Shown here: positions 17,858-27,753 of the stretch, one piece after another
Position numbering within the stretch: position 1 is the first letter of the stretch
How the letters are laid out: every line of letters starts with the position of its first letter
Assembly (NCBI GenBank): GCA_023228125.1
Contig: JALOBT010000001.1
Location: 1-64,000 of the forward strand
Direction of reading: 5' to 3'
DNA length: 64,000 nucleotides
Origin: Candidatus Cloacimonadota bacterium
Lineage (GTDB): Bacteria > Cloacimonadota > Cloacimonadia > Cloacimonadales > Cloacimonadaceae
Made by a program: the position numbers and the translations under genes
Notes under the pieces: model-generated
The model's input: only the letters and a program-made list of their open reading frames with translations
Database searches by the model: none
Told to the model about the DNA's origin: nothing

Positions 17858-18667
17858 TTGAAAAAGTACTTAGTTCTGCTCGTGGCACTCGCCATGATGC
17901 TTGGTTTCACAGCCTGTAGTGATGATGACGACAATGGCACACAGGCCGATATCCTGGGCTACTCCCTGGATCAATTCGTTACTATGGCCGATGCTATCGG
18001 AATCACTGGTGCCGCAAATGATACCATCGATTACCGCAGTTTGTATGCCTATGAAATAGTTGGCGCCGATGGCTTCTCTCCCCGTGGATCTGTAAATGCC
18101 GGATATGACCTTTTGTGGAATACCTTCAAAAGCGGCTATCTCGTTCCCTCAGATAACAAACGCACCTGGTTCCCTGGCGACACAGTTCCCGGAGCTTTCA
18201 AAGTGAAGAATGCGGCTCATATTCGGGTTTATCGTCAGATCGGTGTATGCGGTACTGCGGATGAATGTCTGCCCCAGGAACTGGGCGCACTTCCCACTTA
18301 CACCGTTACAAATTGGAATGATGAGGATGAAGAGGCCATCAAATTGAGCGACCTGCTGCAAGGCTATGATGGCTACAGCACGGTTACTATCTCTGCCGTG
18401 GATGGTTATAGCAAGACCTACGATGCTGAGAAGATCGCGGATGGCTATTATCTTTTGACCAGCGAACGCACTACCTTCCCCACTTTCAATGGCGAGATGG
18501 AAGGCAGCATGAAGAAATTCAAGCACATCGCTACTATGCAGGTGAATACCACTACCAAAAATGGCATAGGCCCTCATGGCAATGCGCCAATCGAAAAAGC
18601 TAATCTGGTGATTGATCTCCCAGAGCACTTTGATTCCTACACTTCCACCAAACTTACAGACTATTGA
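17858..18667 (+). CDS. Lipoprotein partnered with TonB receptor
   Basis: Not recognised as a named family. TTG start 9 bases after GGAGG. Lipoprotein signal ending FTAC (Cys 20), then an Asp-rich linker. Two segments look alike (YRSLYAYEIVGADGFSPRG near 66 and VTISAVDGYSKTYD near 180), possibly a repeated beta domain resembling the fold of molybdopterin-type domains; this is only an impression. One cysteine pair (VCGTADEC). It overlaps the TonB receptor by 4 bases (TTGA), so it is probably a surface or periplasmic ligand-capture partner, controlled by the leader RNA upstream. Confidence 0.75.
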   Translation: MKKYLVLLVALAMMLGFTACSDDDDNGTQADILGYSLDQFVTMADAIGITGAANDTIDYRSLYAYEIVGADGFSPRGSVNAGYDLLWNTFKSGYLVPSDNKRTWFPGDTVPGAFKVKNAAHIRVYRQIGVCGTADECLPQELGALPTYTVTNWNDEDEEAIKLSDLLQGYDGYSTVTISAVDGYSKTYDAEKIADGYYLLTSERTTFPTFNGEMEGSMKKFKHIATMQVNTTTKNGIGPHGNAPIEKANLVIDLPEHFDSYTSTKLTDY

Positions 18668-20514
18668 AAAAACTCTTGCTCATCAGCGTGGGGTTTATCT
18701 CCACGCTGATTTTTGCAAATCCCCCGGACTCTCTGAAGCAGTTTCACCTGCACCCCGTGAGGGTAGTCGCTGAGAGCCCTCAAGCCAGCATTGGCAGAGT
18801 GGAAAGCCTCCGTCTGCCCGAAAACACCATCCCCATTTCTGAAGCTTTAAAAGCAAGCCCCGGACTGAGCATTACCACCGGAACCAGGGACGAAAGCAAC
18901 CTCAGAATCCGCGGGTTTCGCAAAAACGAAGTCCTCGTAATGATAGACGGCCGGCCGCTGAAGAAAGGCGATTGGGGCAATGTGGATATCTCCAAAATCC
19001 TCATTGATGATATTGCTGAAATCCGCATAGTGAAAGGCCCGGCCTCCAGCCTCTATGGCGCGGGAACCATGGGCGGAGTAGTGAATCTGATCAGCAAAAG
19101 GCAGGATCATATCATCAGCCTGGAAAGCAATCTGCACCGCAATCTGGTGAATTCCCAAAGGCTTTCCTCCTCTTTATCCTTCGGTGATTTCCGCTACAAA
19201 GCCAGCCTTACCCGGGACGAACGCCGTCCTTACCATCTCTCAGAAGATTTTACCCCCACTCCTTTTGAAAATGGCGTCCTGCGCAATCACTCTTATCAGG
19301 AGGCCTGGCACGCTGATCTGGGCAGCGAATGGCTCTGGGATGATCTGCATGAGATGGCTTTTGACGCCGGCTTTTCTTACATTCCTTACAAAGAGATTCC
19401 CTCTTCAATATACAGCCGTGAGACCAGCATATATGAGGATTGGTATCGCGCCAGGGCCAGTGTGAGCATGGACGCTTTTACCAGCCTGAACAGCAATCTA
19501 CGTTCGCAACTTTATTTTGATAGCTCCGGGGATACCTTTGAGCGCTTTCGGGATCCCAACCATCAGGTTTCAGACCTGCGCTCCCGGCTTTATTCCATCA
19601 ATATCGGCCTTGCTCCCACTTTTGAGTATAGAGGAGCTGGAACCTTAAGCCTGGGCACCAAGACGGAATTTCGCAGGGTGAATCGCAAGGATGATGGCCC
19701 TTATCCAGAGTGGACGCCCAATCATGCCGTGGTAGGCAGCGTATTTTCGCAATATCAAAAAGAGCTGACCGAGCGGCTCAGCTATACTACCGGCCTGGGA
19801 CTCTCGTTTTTTGGACATAGCCAAAGCGATGAAGCTAAGTTCCTGCTGGAGCCAAGCGGAGCCTTTTATTGGACAACAGACGGTGGCAGTGTGAGTTCGC
19901 TTTCCTATGGCATCAATTCAGCCATCCCTACCATGCGTCAGCTCTTTTCATCTCAAAAAGGCAATCCCGATCTGAAAGCCTCACGAGCTCAAAAGCTGGA
20001 ATTGGGACATTCCCGCCATCTCATCAAAAACCTTTTTTTGGACACCAGTGTGTACTATAATAATGTGCGTAACCTCATCGATCTCGTACAAGAGAAATAC
20101 GCTAATATCTACCATGTACAAAGCTATGGCGGTGAGATCTCGCTATCCGCACAGCTCTTGAAACAGTGGGAGACCAGCGTGCAATATGCCCACCTGAGTT
20201 ATTTTGGCAACTATGCCCTCAGCGACAGCCCTCCTCACAGTGCGCAGCTCGCAAATACAGTGCAGCTACCTTATGGACTGAGACTTAAGACCCAATCGGA
20301 TTGGATCAGCAAACGCGATTCTCTTGATGATATCGCTACCTTCCACTCTCTGCCGGCTTATTTTACGCATGATCTTGCCCTCTCTGTCACCTTCAAAAAT
20401 CTGGAAACCGAACTGAGCCTGAGCAATATCCTGGATCAAGACTATCAGAGCGAATATGGCTTTCCGGCTCCTGGCAGAGATTTCGGTCTTAAAATCAAGT
20501 ACTACCTCAGATGA
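18664..20514 (+). CDS. TonB-dependent outer membrane receptor
   Basis: 616-residue outer membrane receptor: signal peptide (~1-18, ending IFANP), plug domain (ISEALKASPGLSI, LRIRGFRKNEVLVMIDGRPL, IRIVKGPASSLYGAGTMGGVVNLISK), then a beta-barrel with a C-terminal aromatic-rich strand (DFGLKIKYYLR). The size fits cobalamin, heme or siderophore receptors. Proximity to B12-dependent mutase genes makes a corrinoid plausible, but nothing in the sequence fixes the ligand. TTG start in a TTGA overlap with the lipoprotein; no separate ribosome site is obvious, implying coupling. Confidence 0.9.
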   Translation: MKKLLLISVGFISTLIFANPPDSLKQFHLHPVRVVAESPQASIGRVESLRLPENTIPISEALKASPGLSITTGTRDESNLRIRGFRKNEVLVMIDGRPLKKGDWGNVDISKILIDDIAEIRIVKGPASSLYGAGTMGGVVNLISKRQDHIISLESNLHRNLVNSQRLSSSLSFGDFRYKASLTRDERRPYHLSEDFTPTPFENGVLRNHSYQEAWHADLGSEWLWDDLHEMAFDAGFSYIPYKEIPSSIYSRETSIYEDWYRARASVSMDAFTSLNSNLRSQLYFDSSGDTFERFRDPNHQVSDLRSRLYSINIGLAPTFEYRGAGTLSLGTKTEFRRVNRKDDGPYPEWTPNHAVVGSVFSQYQKELTERLSYTTGLGLSFFGHSQSDEAKFLLEPSGAFYWTTDGGSVSSLSYGINSAIPTMRQLFSSQKGNPDLKASRAQKLELGHSRHLIKNLFLDTSVYYNNVRNLIDLVQEKYANIYHVQSYGGEISLSAQLLKQWETSVQYAHLSYFGNYALSDSPPHSAQLANTVQLPYGLRLKTQSDWISKRDSLDDIATFHSLPAYFTHDLALSVTFKNLETELSLSNILDQDYQSEYGFPAPGRDFGLKIKYYLR

Positions 20515-20584
20515 AAGAAGCTGGCTCGCTTTTTGGGCAACTTGCTTTTAACGAAAATTCCAGCATTCAGCAAAGCAAGTAACG

Positions 20585-20727
20585 CTGGCTTCAGCGGACC
20601 GTTTCATCAGCTTCAGCTGGTGCGTGTAACTGTCTGCCATAATGCTGGCTTTAGCTGGTACGTGCAGCAAAAAAAGAATAGTCACACAGATTGTGCGGAT
20701 CATACGGATTTACACGAATAAAGAGCA
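20585..20727 (+). repeat. Second copy of the TTCA-loop hairpin repeat
   Basis: Contains ATCAGC-TTCA-GCTGGT (20607-20622), a TTTA-loop variant (20644-20659) and a degraded unit at 20585-20600, followed by the AATAGTCACAC / CGGAT tail that also follows the 1632-1853 cluster. The rest of 20515-20956 has no gene I can support. Confidence 0.6.
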
Positions 20728-20956
20728 GGATTGCAGCTACCCTCCTGCATAGCTTATGGTAGATAAGACCTAAGAATAAGAGGATTTTTTCCTGCTATTT
20801 CCACGACATATCCACTACAACTAAGGGGAGAGGATAGGGATCAAAGATGATCAGATCGAATACGACTCAGAGATGAACCCTGTAGGAGTCTCCGGAGCGC
20901 ATACTTCTTTTCCGCAGTTTCATTGGAAGTGCAGGACTACAACCGCTATTTTGTAA

Positions 20957-20985
20957 ACGAGCCCGAAAACCAGTTCCGGGCTCGT
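20957..20985 (-). terminator. Hairpin downstream of the beta-helix gene
   Basis: ACGAGCCCG (20957-20965) pairs perfectly with CGGGCTCGT (20977-20985). On the - strand it lies 15 bases beyond the stop of the surface-protein gene and is followed only by TTTACAAAAT, so its terminator strength is uncertain. Confidence 0.5.
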
Positions 20986-20999
20986 ACTGTCATATGACA

Positions 21000-23900
21000 C
21001 TATTTCATCAACATCATTTTGTGGGTACAGCTATTTCCAGCCGCTGATAGCTTCACAAAGTAGATGCCGGAGCTTACTTTGCGGTTGCCATCATCCCTGC
21101 CGTCCCAAACAAACTTATGGTGTCCCCGCATCATGTTTTCACTGACTAAATCCTTAACCTTTTGACCCTTGATATTAAAGATCGTCAGCAATACCCTGGA
21201 ATCCTCAGGGATACTAAATGCTATTGTAGTACTGGGATTGAAGGGATTAGGATAGTTTGAGCTGATTACAGAACTATTGGGAATCGGAATAAGGTCTTCT
21301 CCCGCATTGAACAATTGGTTCAGCTTATCCCAATGCTCGGCATGTCTGGCGCTATATATCTTGCGGTCAGGATACGCGTATTGAGTATATTTTGTGGTGA
21401 TTGGGCGTTTGCTTGCATCCATGGCTGCCAGTTGAAGTGCGATCTCCAAATCCATCACTGCCAGAAGAGAATCAATCTCACTTTCGGGGTCAGTCAGCCG
21501 GACTTGAATCATATCGATGGCGGCCTGATAATCTTTGGTATTCAGATAGCTTTTCATAGAATAATCCTCTGCATACTTCTTCAGCACTGGATTATCGCTC
21601 GCATACTGGCTGATCTTGCCGAGCAGATAAGCCTCGGTTTCAGAAGGCGTATCTCCCACAAGAGGTGAGGTGCGGTAATAAGCGTCCAAAGCATCGCGCA
21701 TAATCATGGATTCGGCGTCCAAATCTTCATCCAGAATTGCCCGATACGTGTTATTGGCAGCAAGGTAATCCCCCTCTTTCTCTGAAGCTAATGCCAAAGC
21801 CATTCTTTCATAAACCTCAAGAAAAACGTTGGGATCAAGGTCCAATTCCGTATAACGGACATAGTGTGATGGTGTCCCTGGACATTGTATTATTACTATG
21901 GAATCTTCAAACCAGTTGTAGCTTACATTCAGGGCATTACTCTTAGGTGGGACTGGCACATACCAGTTTGAGTCGAACTGGAAATCATGAGTTGGGTTTA
22001 ATAGGCCTTGAGATTCATGATAGAAATCATTGTGGCCCAGATATAACTGCACATAGGCATTGTAAGTCGCAGTATCTTGAAACTGGAAGTTTGCTATTTT
22101 TGCATGAAAGAGATTCTTAGCCGTGTTGCCCATGTTCAAGATTGAACCAGAATGATTAAGGATGCTATAGTTCGTGTAGAACTTATTGTCGGCTACTCTG
22201 AGATTCGAGCCTCTGCTTACAATGCCGATATTGCTATCAGACTGACCTCTCCTAAAGATGCAATCGTATATACCTCCAGAGGAAGCCGAAGACATTTCTG
22301 TCTTTATCCCAATCTCACAATTATCAAAAGTACAATTTCTAAATTCTGGTGATGCACCGGTGTCCAGATTTACTCCTACTGCATTATCATAAAAATCACA
22401 GTGATAGATATAGGGAGAAAAATGATTACCGATAATGTGAATTCCACTTGCATCATTTAAAAACTTGCAATACATGATTGAATCTCTGATCGTAGTATTG
22501 TACAAATTTGCCAGACCAAAAGACAGGTCTTCAAAGTAAATATTCCAGATAGCAGTGCTATTACCTTGATTCCCATAAACAAGCCCATAAGATGGCATGC
22601 CCTTGCCGAAGAATCCTTTCCCATCCACAGTAGCAGTTATTCTTACATCATGGCCACCCGTATCGTTATCGATAATTAGTCCGGTAGAATAGGCTGGCAC
22701 ATTAAAGCTGCAATCGCTTAGATAGACGTGGGAGTTAAATACTGTATTGCTAATCGCACCATTGATCTCAGTATCATCCAGTGAGATGGTGCTGGAGTTT
22801 GAGGCGTGTATTCCTTCCCATCTCTGGCTTAGATTTTCACTCAGAAATATGCAGTTGGTAGCTGTCATTTCCGAGGCATCAATCGTGATTCCGGAACCAT
22901 AACCCCAGAAGCAGATAGCCCCATTGAAGTTGATGCTGCTTCCCTGTTCTACGATAATACTCACACTGTCTGCGATGGTAACTGTTCCAGCCAGATTCAG
23001 GATTGAGTTTCCCTTTACCAGGATCGTAGAATGAGCAAAGATCGTAGTTTCGGTTAGCTCGTGAATTGTAACCTCGGCACAATTGTCTATAGTGATGGGC
23101 CCGGAAAGATAGGCGATATTTTTGATCTCAGCATCACTGGTAACGCTTGCTGGCAAGCTGGAGCACATTTGCAGAAGGACTCCATCACCAGGTCCGACTT
23201 CAACATTGATCTCTCCTGATATGCTCTGATATGCATTGTTATCATATGGGTCATATAGAGCAACGTGTGTTCCAAATATGTTGTGACTATTATTATCAGG
23301 TTCAAAACAAACTTCTTGTGGCTCTGCGTCATTGAAGAATAGGTCAACAGATTTTAACGGCGTGCCTGGAGGAATTTCACTTACTGCTCTTTTATATACT
23401 GATCTTCTGTTGACTAACATGTAGTAAGGCATTCCCATAGAATCATGGTAATATCCACATTGCACGTATCCAGTGTAACCAGTTGCATCCACCTCCGCTT
23501 CAACATGCAAATCATTTAATAGCACACTATTAAGACTAATCTGATCATCATGGTCTAATGCTGCTGTAGATTCAATACCGCTTGTCATCAATTTATTAGC
23601 ATTAAGCCAGTTTAAATTTCTGATGATCGGACCGTATTTTGCAATCTTTTCGTTGGCGTCAGTTATCATATTATATGCTGATACCTGATCAGTAATTCTT
23701 AGATTATTATACGAATCATCTCCAAGCCCATCATGAGACAACGGCGTCACCCAATTACCTTTTTCTGTTTCTATATTCGGATTAATAGCTACGCAAAAAT
23801 CTACAGTGCCGTCTGCAGCGTAACATAGGGGCAAGAACTTAAGGGCTTTTATCATGCTTTGGGGTGGCATATTGTACGACCACATACCTGTAGCAGAGAG

Positions 23901-24481
23901 CACATTCCCAAGGTCTGAGGTACGTAAAATATTTCAGTGTCTGGATTGATTGAATCTCGAATATTTGTAACGAGCTTATGATAAAAGTAGTGTACCATGT
24001 TATCAATTCTGGATTGAACTGATTCCCCAGAATTCATGTCATTATTCCATGTAATATTATCTACCAAAGGGTAAATGTCCACCATAATTCTATCGGGATT
24101 AACTTCACTTAAGAATCGGCTTTGATAATTATAGCGGATGTTATCATGTTTTATCAAATTGTAGTTCTTCAACCACACGGCTGTAATCGATTTGCGGGGA
24201 GGGGTTAAAGTATTCAGATAATTTTGCGTATGCTTATATATTTGCAGTTGGCCTGCAACTGGTTCACACTTGCCATAAAGATAGAGCAAGTTGTTATTGG
24301 TGTCAATTGACTCCATACTATTAATGTGAGATTCTAAATAATTGAGATATGGTGAAGCTGGGTTTTGCCTTACAGATCTATTGACTTCATCCTCGATTAC
24401 TATATAATCAATGATCAATTTGCCGTTACCGTGCCAATAGACTTTTGGATTGATGTGATAGAACTGACGGATTGAGGAGTC
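21000..24481 (-). pseudogene. Beta-helix surface protein with C-terminal sorting domain, frameshifted and IS-truncated
   Basis: Large secreted protein in two frames: 23852-24481 and 21000-23903. They join if one base is restored near 23900, giving ...VPQTLG-NVLSATGMWSYN... The middle has right-handed beta-helix repeats (many N/D/S-rich strands with GIHIIGNHF, PEFRNCTFDNCEIG). The last ~80 residues are a FlgD-like/type IX-style sorting domain (NPFNPSTTIAFSIP, YFVKL, KMMLMK). The N-terminus, including any signal peptide, is missing: the upstream frame runs directly into the end of an IS256 element at 24481/24482. Probably not functional as it stands. A sequencing indel could explain the frameshift but not the truncation. 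Confidence 0.75.
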
Positions 24482-24633
24482 ACGTCCCAAATGTTGGTGT
24501 AAATTCAACTCATAGTTTTATGGTTTTTTAAGAGCATTTTAAGCTCTTGCTTCTTGCAATCTATCTATGGTCAAACGACCCGTTACATTGTTTTTCATCT
24601 TTACCTTTTCAGTCAAGCTCTTTCTTTAAGCAG

Positions 24634-25917
24634 CTACCGTTTTGCGACGGGTTGCAGCCCTGTGGAGCCAGCGGAACAGGGCTGCAACCCGTCGCGCGCA
24701 AGCGCGCTACCTGTCCTCTGGCTTACTTGGTTTTCTTTGATTGCCTCTATGGGATCCCTAAGATATATTCTGCCAGTTGTCCAATCATCCGAATACCCTT
24801 GCAGGATGGCTCCCATTAACCGTATACAGCTCTTCTCATCGGGAAAAATGCGAATGCATTTTTCCCTCCGACGCAGTTCCTGGTTGAGACGTTCTATGGG
24901 ATTGGTGCTCTTTATCTTGCTCCAGTGCGAGGGTGGGAAATCCAGATATATCACAATATCATGGTAAGTGCTATCAAGCCAGTCCAGAAGCTCTTCTCTG
25001 CCCTTGGCTGCAAGCTCTCTGCTAAGGTCACCCCAAGCCACATCAAACATGCTTTTGGTACTGGAATTTACCAGATTCTTAAGAAGGGGCAAAAACCAGC
25101 GTAGATCTGTCTTTGAGACCTTGCTTATAGCATTACGCATCCAGTGTACTATGCAGCGTTGCCGCAATTGACCAGGAAAGCACTCGTGAAGTGCTTTCAC
25201 CAAGCCATCGTGCTCATCGCTGATCCAGAGCTCGCCACGTTCCAATCCTCGCGCTTTCAGGCTCTGGAAGAAGCCTTTCCAATTGTGATAGCTCTCACTG
25301 TTCCCAAGTTCCATACCCAGAACATCACGGTGCCCGTCTTCCTTGAGCGCAATCGCTATCAATACCGCCGTTGAAACAACCCCACGCTCTGTCCTGACCT
25401 TGGTATAAATGGCATCAACCCATACATAGGCATAACGCTGGTTAAGCCTTCTATTCCTCCATATTTGCACTTCTTCATCTATCTGCGAGGCGCACCGGCT
25501 CACGAGGCTGCGATCAATGTTGCCTAAACCCATATCAGAAAATAGATTATCCATCTTACGTGTAGATACGCCATTGAAGTACGCCTCAGTGATGATGCTG
25601 ATCGTAGCCCGGTCCACCCTCTGGTATTGCTCTAAAACGGATGGATAAAAGCTACCCTTGCGGAGCTTGGGTATCTTGACTGATACTGGCCCTATAGCCG
25701 TTGATAGAGGCTGTTTGCGCTGCCTGTAGCTATTGCGATAGTTATCCCTAGCTTTGCTCCGCTCATAAGGCTCTACTCCAAGCCGATCACTCAGCTCAGC
25801 ATCTATGATCCTGTCTATGCCAAATTCAAGCATTTTTACTAATTGTCCCGGCACCATTTCATGAATTAGCTTGACTAATTCATCCCCTTCGTTTTTCTTT
25901 CTCTTTGGTTGAGTCAT
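24634..25917 (-). CDS. IS256-family (Mutator-type) transposase
   Basis: Full-length 427-residue DDE transposase that cuts and joins the ends of its element. Candidate catalytic residues: Asp in VDAIYTK, Asp in SDEHDGL, and Glu in NPIERLN. The conserved RCIVHWMRN and Q(R)KQPLSTAIGPVSVKIPK regions are present. The last ~25 residues are encoded by a perfect palindrome (24644-24695) and repeat GLQP twice, so the C-terminus is probably a late addition. No in-frame lesion is visible, unlike the copy at 30507-31789. Confidence 0.9.
   Translation of the reverse strand: MTQPKRKKNEGDELVKLIHEMVPGQLVKMLEFGIDRIIDAELSDRLGVEPYERSKARDNYRNSYRQRKQPLSTAIGPVSVKIPKLRKGSFYPSVLEQYQRVDRATISIITEAYFNGVSTRKMDNLFSDMGLGNIDRSLVSRCASQIDEEVQIWRNRRLNQRYAYVWVDAIYTKVRTERGVVSTAVLIAIALKEDGHRDVLGMELGNSESYHNWKGFFQSLKARGLERGELWISDEHDGLVKALHECFPGQLRQRCIVHWMRNAISKVSKTDLRWFLPLLKNLVNSSTKSMFDVAWGDLSRELAAKGREELLDWLDSTYHDIVIYLDFPPSHWSKIKSTNPIERLNQELRRREKCIRIFPDEKSCIRLMGAILQGYSDDWTTGRIYLRDPIEAIKENQVSQRTGSALARDGLQPCSAGSTGLQPVAKR
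24644..24695. repeat. REP-like 19-bp-arm palindrome in transposase 3' end
   Basis: 24644-24662 (GCGACGGGTTGCAGCCCTG) pairs perfectly with 24677-24695 around a 14-base loop. The equivalent in IS copy 2 (about 30516-30567) keeps only about 15 of 19 pairs. It is read through as part of the transposase C-terminus. Confidence 0.75.
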
Positions 25918-26023
25918 GTTCTTCTCCTTGTCTTTTTGTTAAAAACCATTTAAAACAATGAGTCGATTTGGCTCAACCTTTTTCTTCATTTGGCTTACCT
26001 AATTTACACCAACCTTTGAGACG

Positions 26024-26809
26024 TTACCGAGATAAGCCCGCAAGAACATTAATTGTAGTATCATTAGCCATCATCACTCTATTCAGCTTAACATATGCTC
26101 TATATTCACAAACAGCAACACCGTAGTATCTTCTTATACTATACCATAAGTTAGAGAATACTTTGCTAAGGTCATAGGTATCAAGAGCTTCGCTCAATTC
26201 AGAATTCACTTGAGATCGATTTTGGTAGTATGTTTTGGATAACGCTCTTGCCTTACTGGTAAAATATAACATCAGATATCCATAGAATGGGAGTGTGATC
26301 ATCACCGCAATTGCAAGTTTCCAATTTATACAAACAATTGCACAGGCTCCAACGATAAATGTCAGAATATCCTGTAAAATTGAAGTTAGTGTATCAGTAA
26401 ATAGTACTTGAATTCTCTCGCTGTCATCGTTGATTCTGGATATATAATAACCCGTATTATACTGGTGATATTGGTTATATGGTAGTTTAAAAAGCTTCTT
26501 TAGGGTGTCTTTTCTTATATCGACTATAGCTTTGGTATTGACTTTTAAAAAAAGCATCCTTGTAGCGTAACTCACTAATCTTATGACTACCAATAACAAC
26601 AAAGTGATTACAACCAATACAATCAATTCTGTGACATCTTTTTTGGGCAAAGAGTGATCAAGTATTCTCTTCGTAATCAGCGGAGCAGGAAGAATCATTA
26701 TTGAACTGATAATCAGCATCAAGCTGCCAATAATCAGACTATATCTGTACTGGATCAAGTATTTTGAAAGAAATTGGTAGTATCCACGTATATTCTTGAT
26801 ATCAAGCAC
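26024..26809 (-). pseudogene. ABC exporter, membrane domain only (truncated by IS)
   Basis: N-terminal ~260 residues of a type I ABC exporter: hydrophobic helices (YSLIIGSLMLIISSIMILPAP, ELIVLVVITLLLLVVIRLV, LTSILQDILTFIVGACAIVC, LAIAVMITLPFYGYLMLYF) and the coupling-region pattern YHQYNTGYYISRINDDSERIQ. The coding frame ends at the IS256 terminus, so the whole ATP-binding domain is gone. GTG 26809 is preferred because it overlaps the methyltransferase stop and follows AGGAAA; a longer start at 26857 is possible. In the intact locus it probably exported the modified peptide encoded at 27584-27733. Confidence 0.75.
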
Positions 26810-27524
26810 CTGATTTCCTACAGATATAGAATACTCGTTGATCTTCCATCGAAGCACTTTCTAGTTTGTCATTTACTACATCAACCTGTGAAAAAATCTC
26901 AAGGAGGTTGTCTCTTACTTGATAAATATCAAATGATACTTCTGTGATAGATTCGAAGTAGTGATTGTGTCTACCATCATCTTGGTGAATGAAAAAGTTC
27001 ATATCCCAAGTCGCCTGATTTATACCACTATTGTAGTATTGTATTACTAGATAATCATCTCCACTCTGTCGGAACATCGTACGCTTGTTAATAGGTAAGT
27101 TCAATGCGTAAGGGGAATTGATATCAAATACGAAAAACCCACCTTGTAGTAGATGATCACTTACTGACTTGAAGGTAGATAGCCACTGCGAATAATTCAA
27201 CAGGTGATTGATAGAGTCAAACATACAGAGAATAAGATCGAATTTTCGGTCTATCTTGAAGTCTGACATATCTTGGAGAGACAACTGTGCTCTCGGGATG
27301 TTTATGTTTGCTGATTGCAACATTACTGGTGAGAGATCAAGACCATAGATATACTTCGATCTACTAAAATAGGACAAATTTTTTCCCGTGCCGCAGGCAA
27401 TTTCAAGCACAGCGTCGGTTTCTATATGATAATGTGATGCTAACTTATCCATAAAATCGCTAAACATAGTCCCAAAATTCATAAATGAATCATAGTACCT
27501 TCCCAAGATATCGTAATTCGCCAT
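26802..27524 (-). CDS. Class I SAM-dependent methyltransferase
   Basis: 240-residue soluble methyltransferase with the motif I glycine loop VLEIACGTGKNL at ~39-50, an acidic post-I strand GLDLSPVML, and ILCMFDSINHLL as motif IV. Substrate not predictable from sequence. It lies between the candidate precursor peptide and the exporter, so a tailoring role on the peptide is a reasonable inference. AGGAG lies 8 bases before the ATG. AT-rich like the rest of the island. Confidence 0.85.
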   Translation of the reverse strand: MANYDILGRYYDSFMNFGTMFSDFMDKLASHYHIETDAVLEIACGTGKNLSYFSRSKYIYGLDLSPVMLQSANINIPRAQLSLQDMSDFKIDRKFDLILCMFDSINHLLNYSQWLSTFKSVSDHLLQGGFFVFDINSPYALNLPINKRTMFRQSGDDYLVIQYYNSGINQATWDMNFFIHQDDGRHNHYFESITEVSFDIYQVRDNLLEIFSQVDVVNDKLESASMEDQRVFYICRKSGA

Positions 27525-27583
27525 GATAGTCTCCTATATTTAAAATTAAATAACTGCCCGAATATGTTTGAAAGGATTTTGAT

Positions 27584-27733
27584 TTACTTAGGGTTTGGTT
27601 GGTCTACTGGTGGCTTCTTCGGTGGCGGATCAATACACTGTTGATTTGAATTCAACTCGCCCTTGAATTCAACTTTTAGAGGATCGGCTATTAGGTCAAA
27701 TGCCTCTTTGATTGTTTGTTCTGCGTTATTCAT
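27584..27733 (-). CDS. Candidate RiPP precursor peptide, 49 residues
   Basis: Small frame with a strong ribosome site (AGGAGG, 7 bases before the ATG), 20 bases after the radical SAM gene stop. The N-terminal ~30 residues are leader-like and amphipathic (EQTIKEAFDLIADPLKVEF). The C-terminal part starts around QQC (the only Cys, residue 33) and is rich in Pro and Lys (DPPPKKPPVDQPNPK, seven prolines). No similarity to a named precursor family that I recognise. Its place among radical SAM enzymes, a methyltransferase and an exporter marks it as the likely modified substrate. Cleavage site and modification type are unknown. Confidence 0.75.
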   Translation of the reverse strand: MNNAEQTIKEAFDLIADPLKVEFKGELNSNQQCIDPPPKKPPVDQPNPK

Positions 27734-27753
27734 TTTTTACCTCCTAGTCCTTA

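Larger units (their letters stand above)
24482..26024 (-). mobile_element. IS256-family insertion sequence, copy 1
   Basis: About 1.54 kb. The terminal inverted repeats are ACGTCCCAAATGTTGGTGTA at 24482 and its imperfect complement ending TTTGAGACGT at 26024, with GTTGGTGTAAATT conserved in both. It encodes one transposase on the - strand. A small hairpin (AGAGC/GCTCT, ~24531-24547) lies between the transposase end and the left terminus. I find no target duplication: the left flank is GAGGAGTC and the right flank TACCGAGA. Both flanking genes are truncated at the element's edges, which suggests deletion or recombination rather than simple insertion. Confidence 0.85.

Noticed and set aside
24482..24508. 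Start of the surface-protein frame at 24508
   Set aside because: These codons are IS terminal repeat sequence; the true N-terminus is missing.
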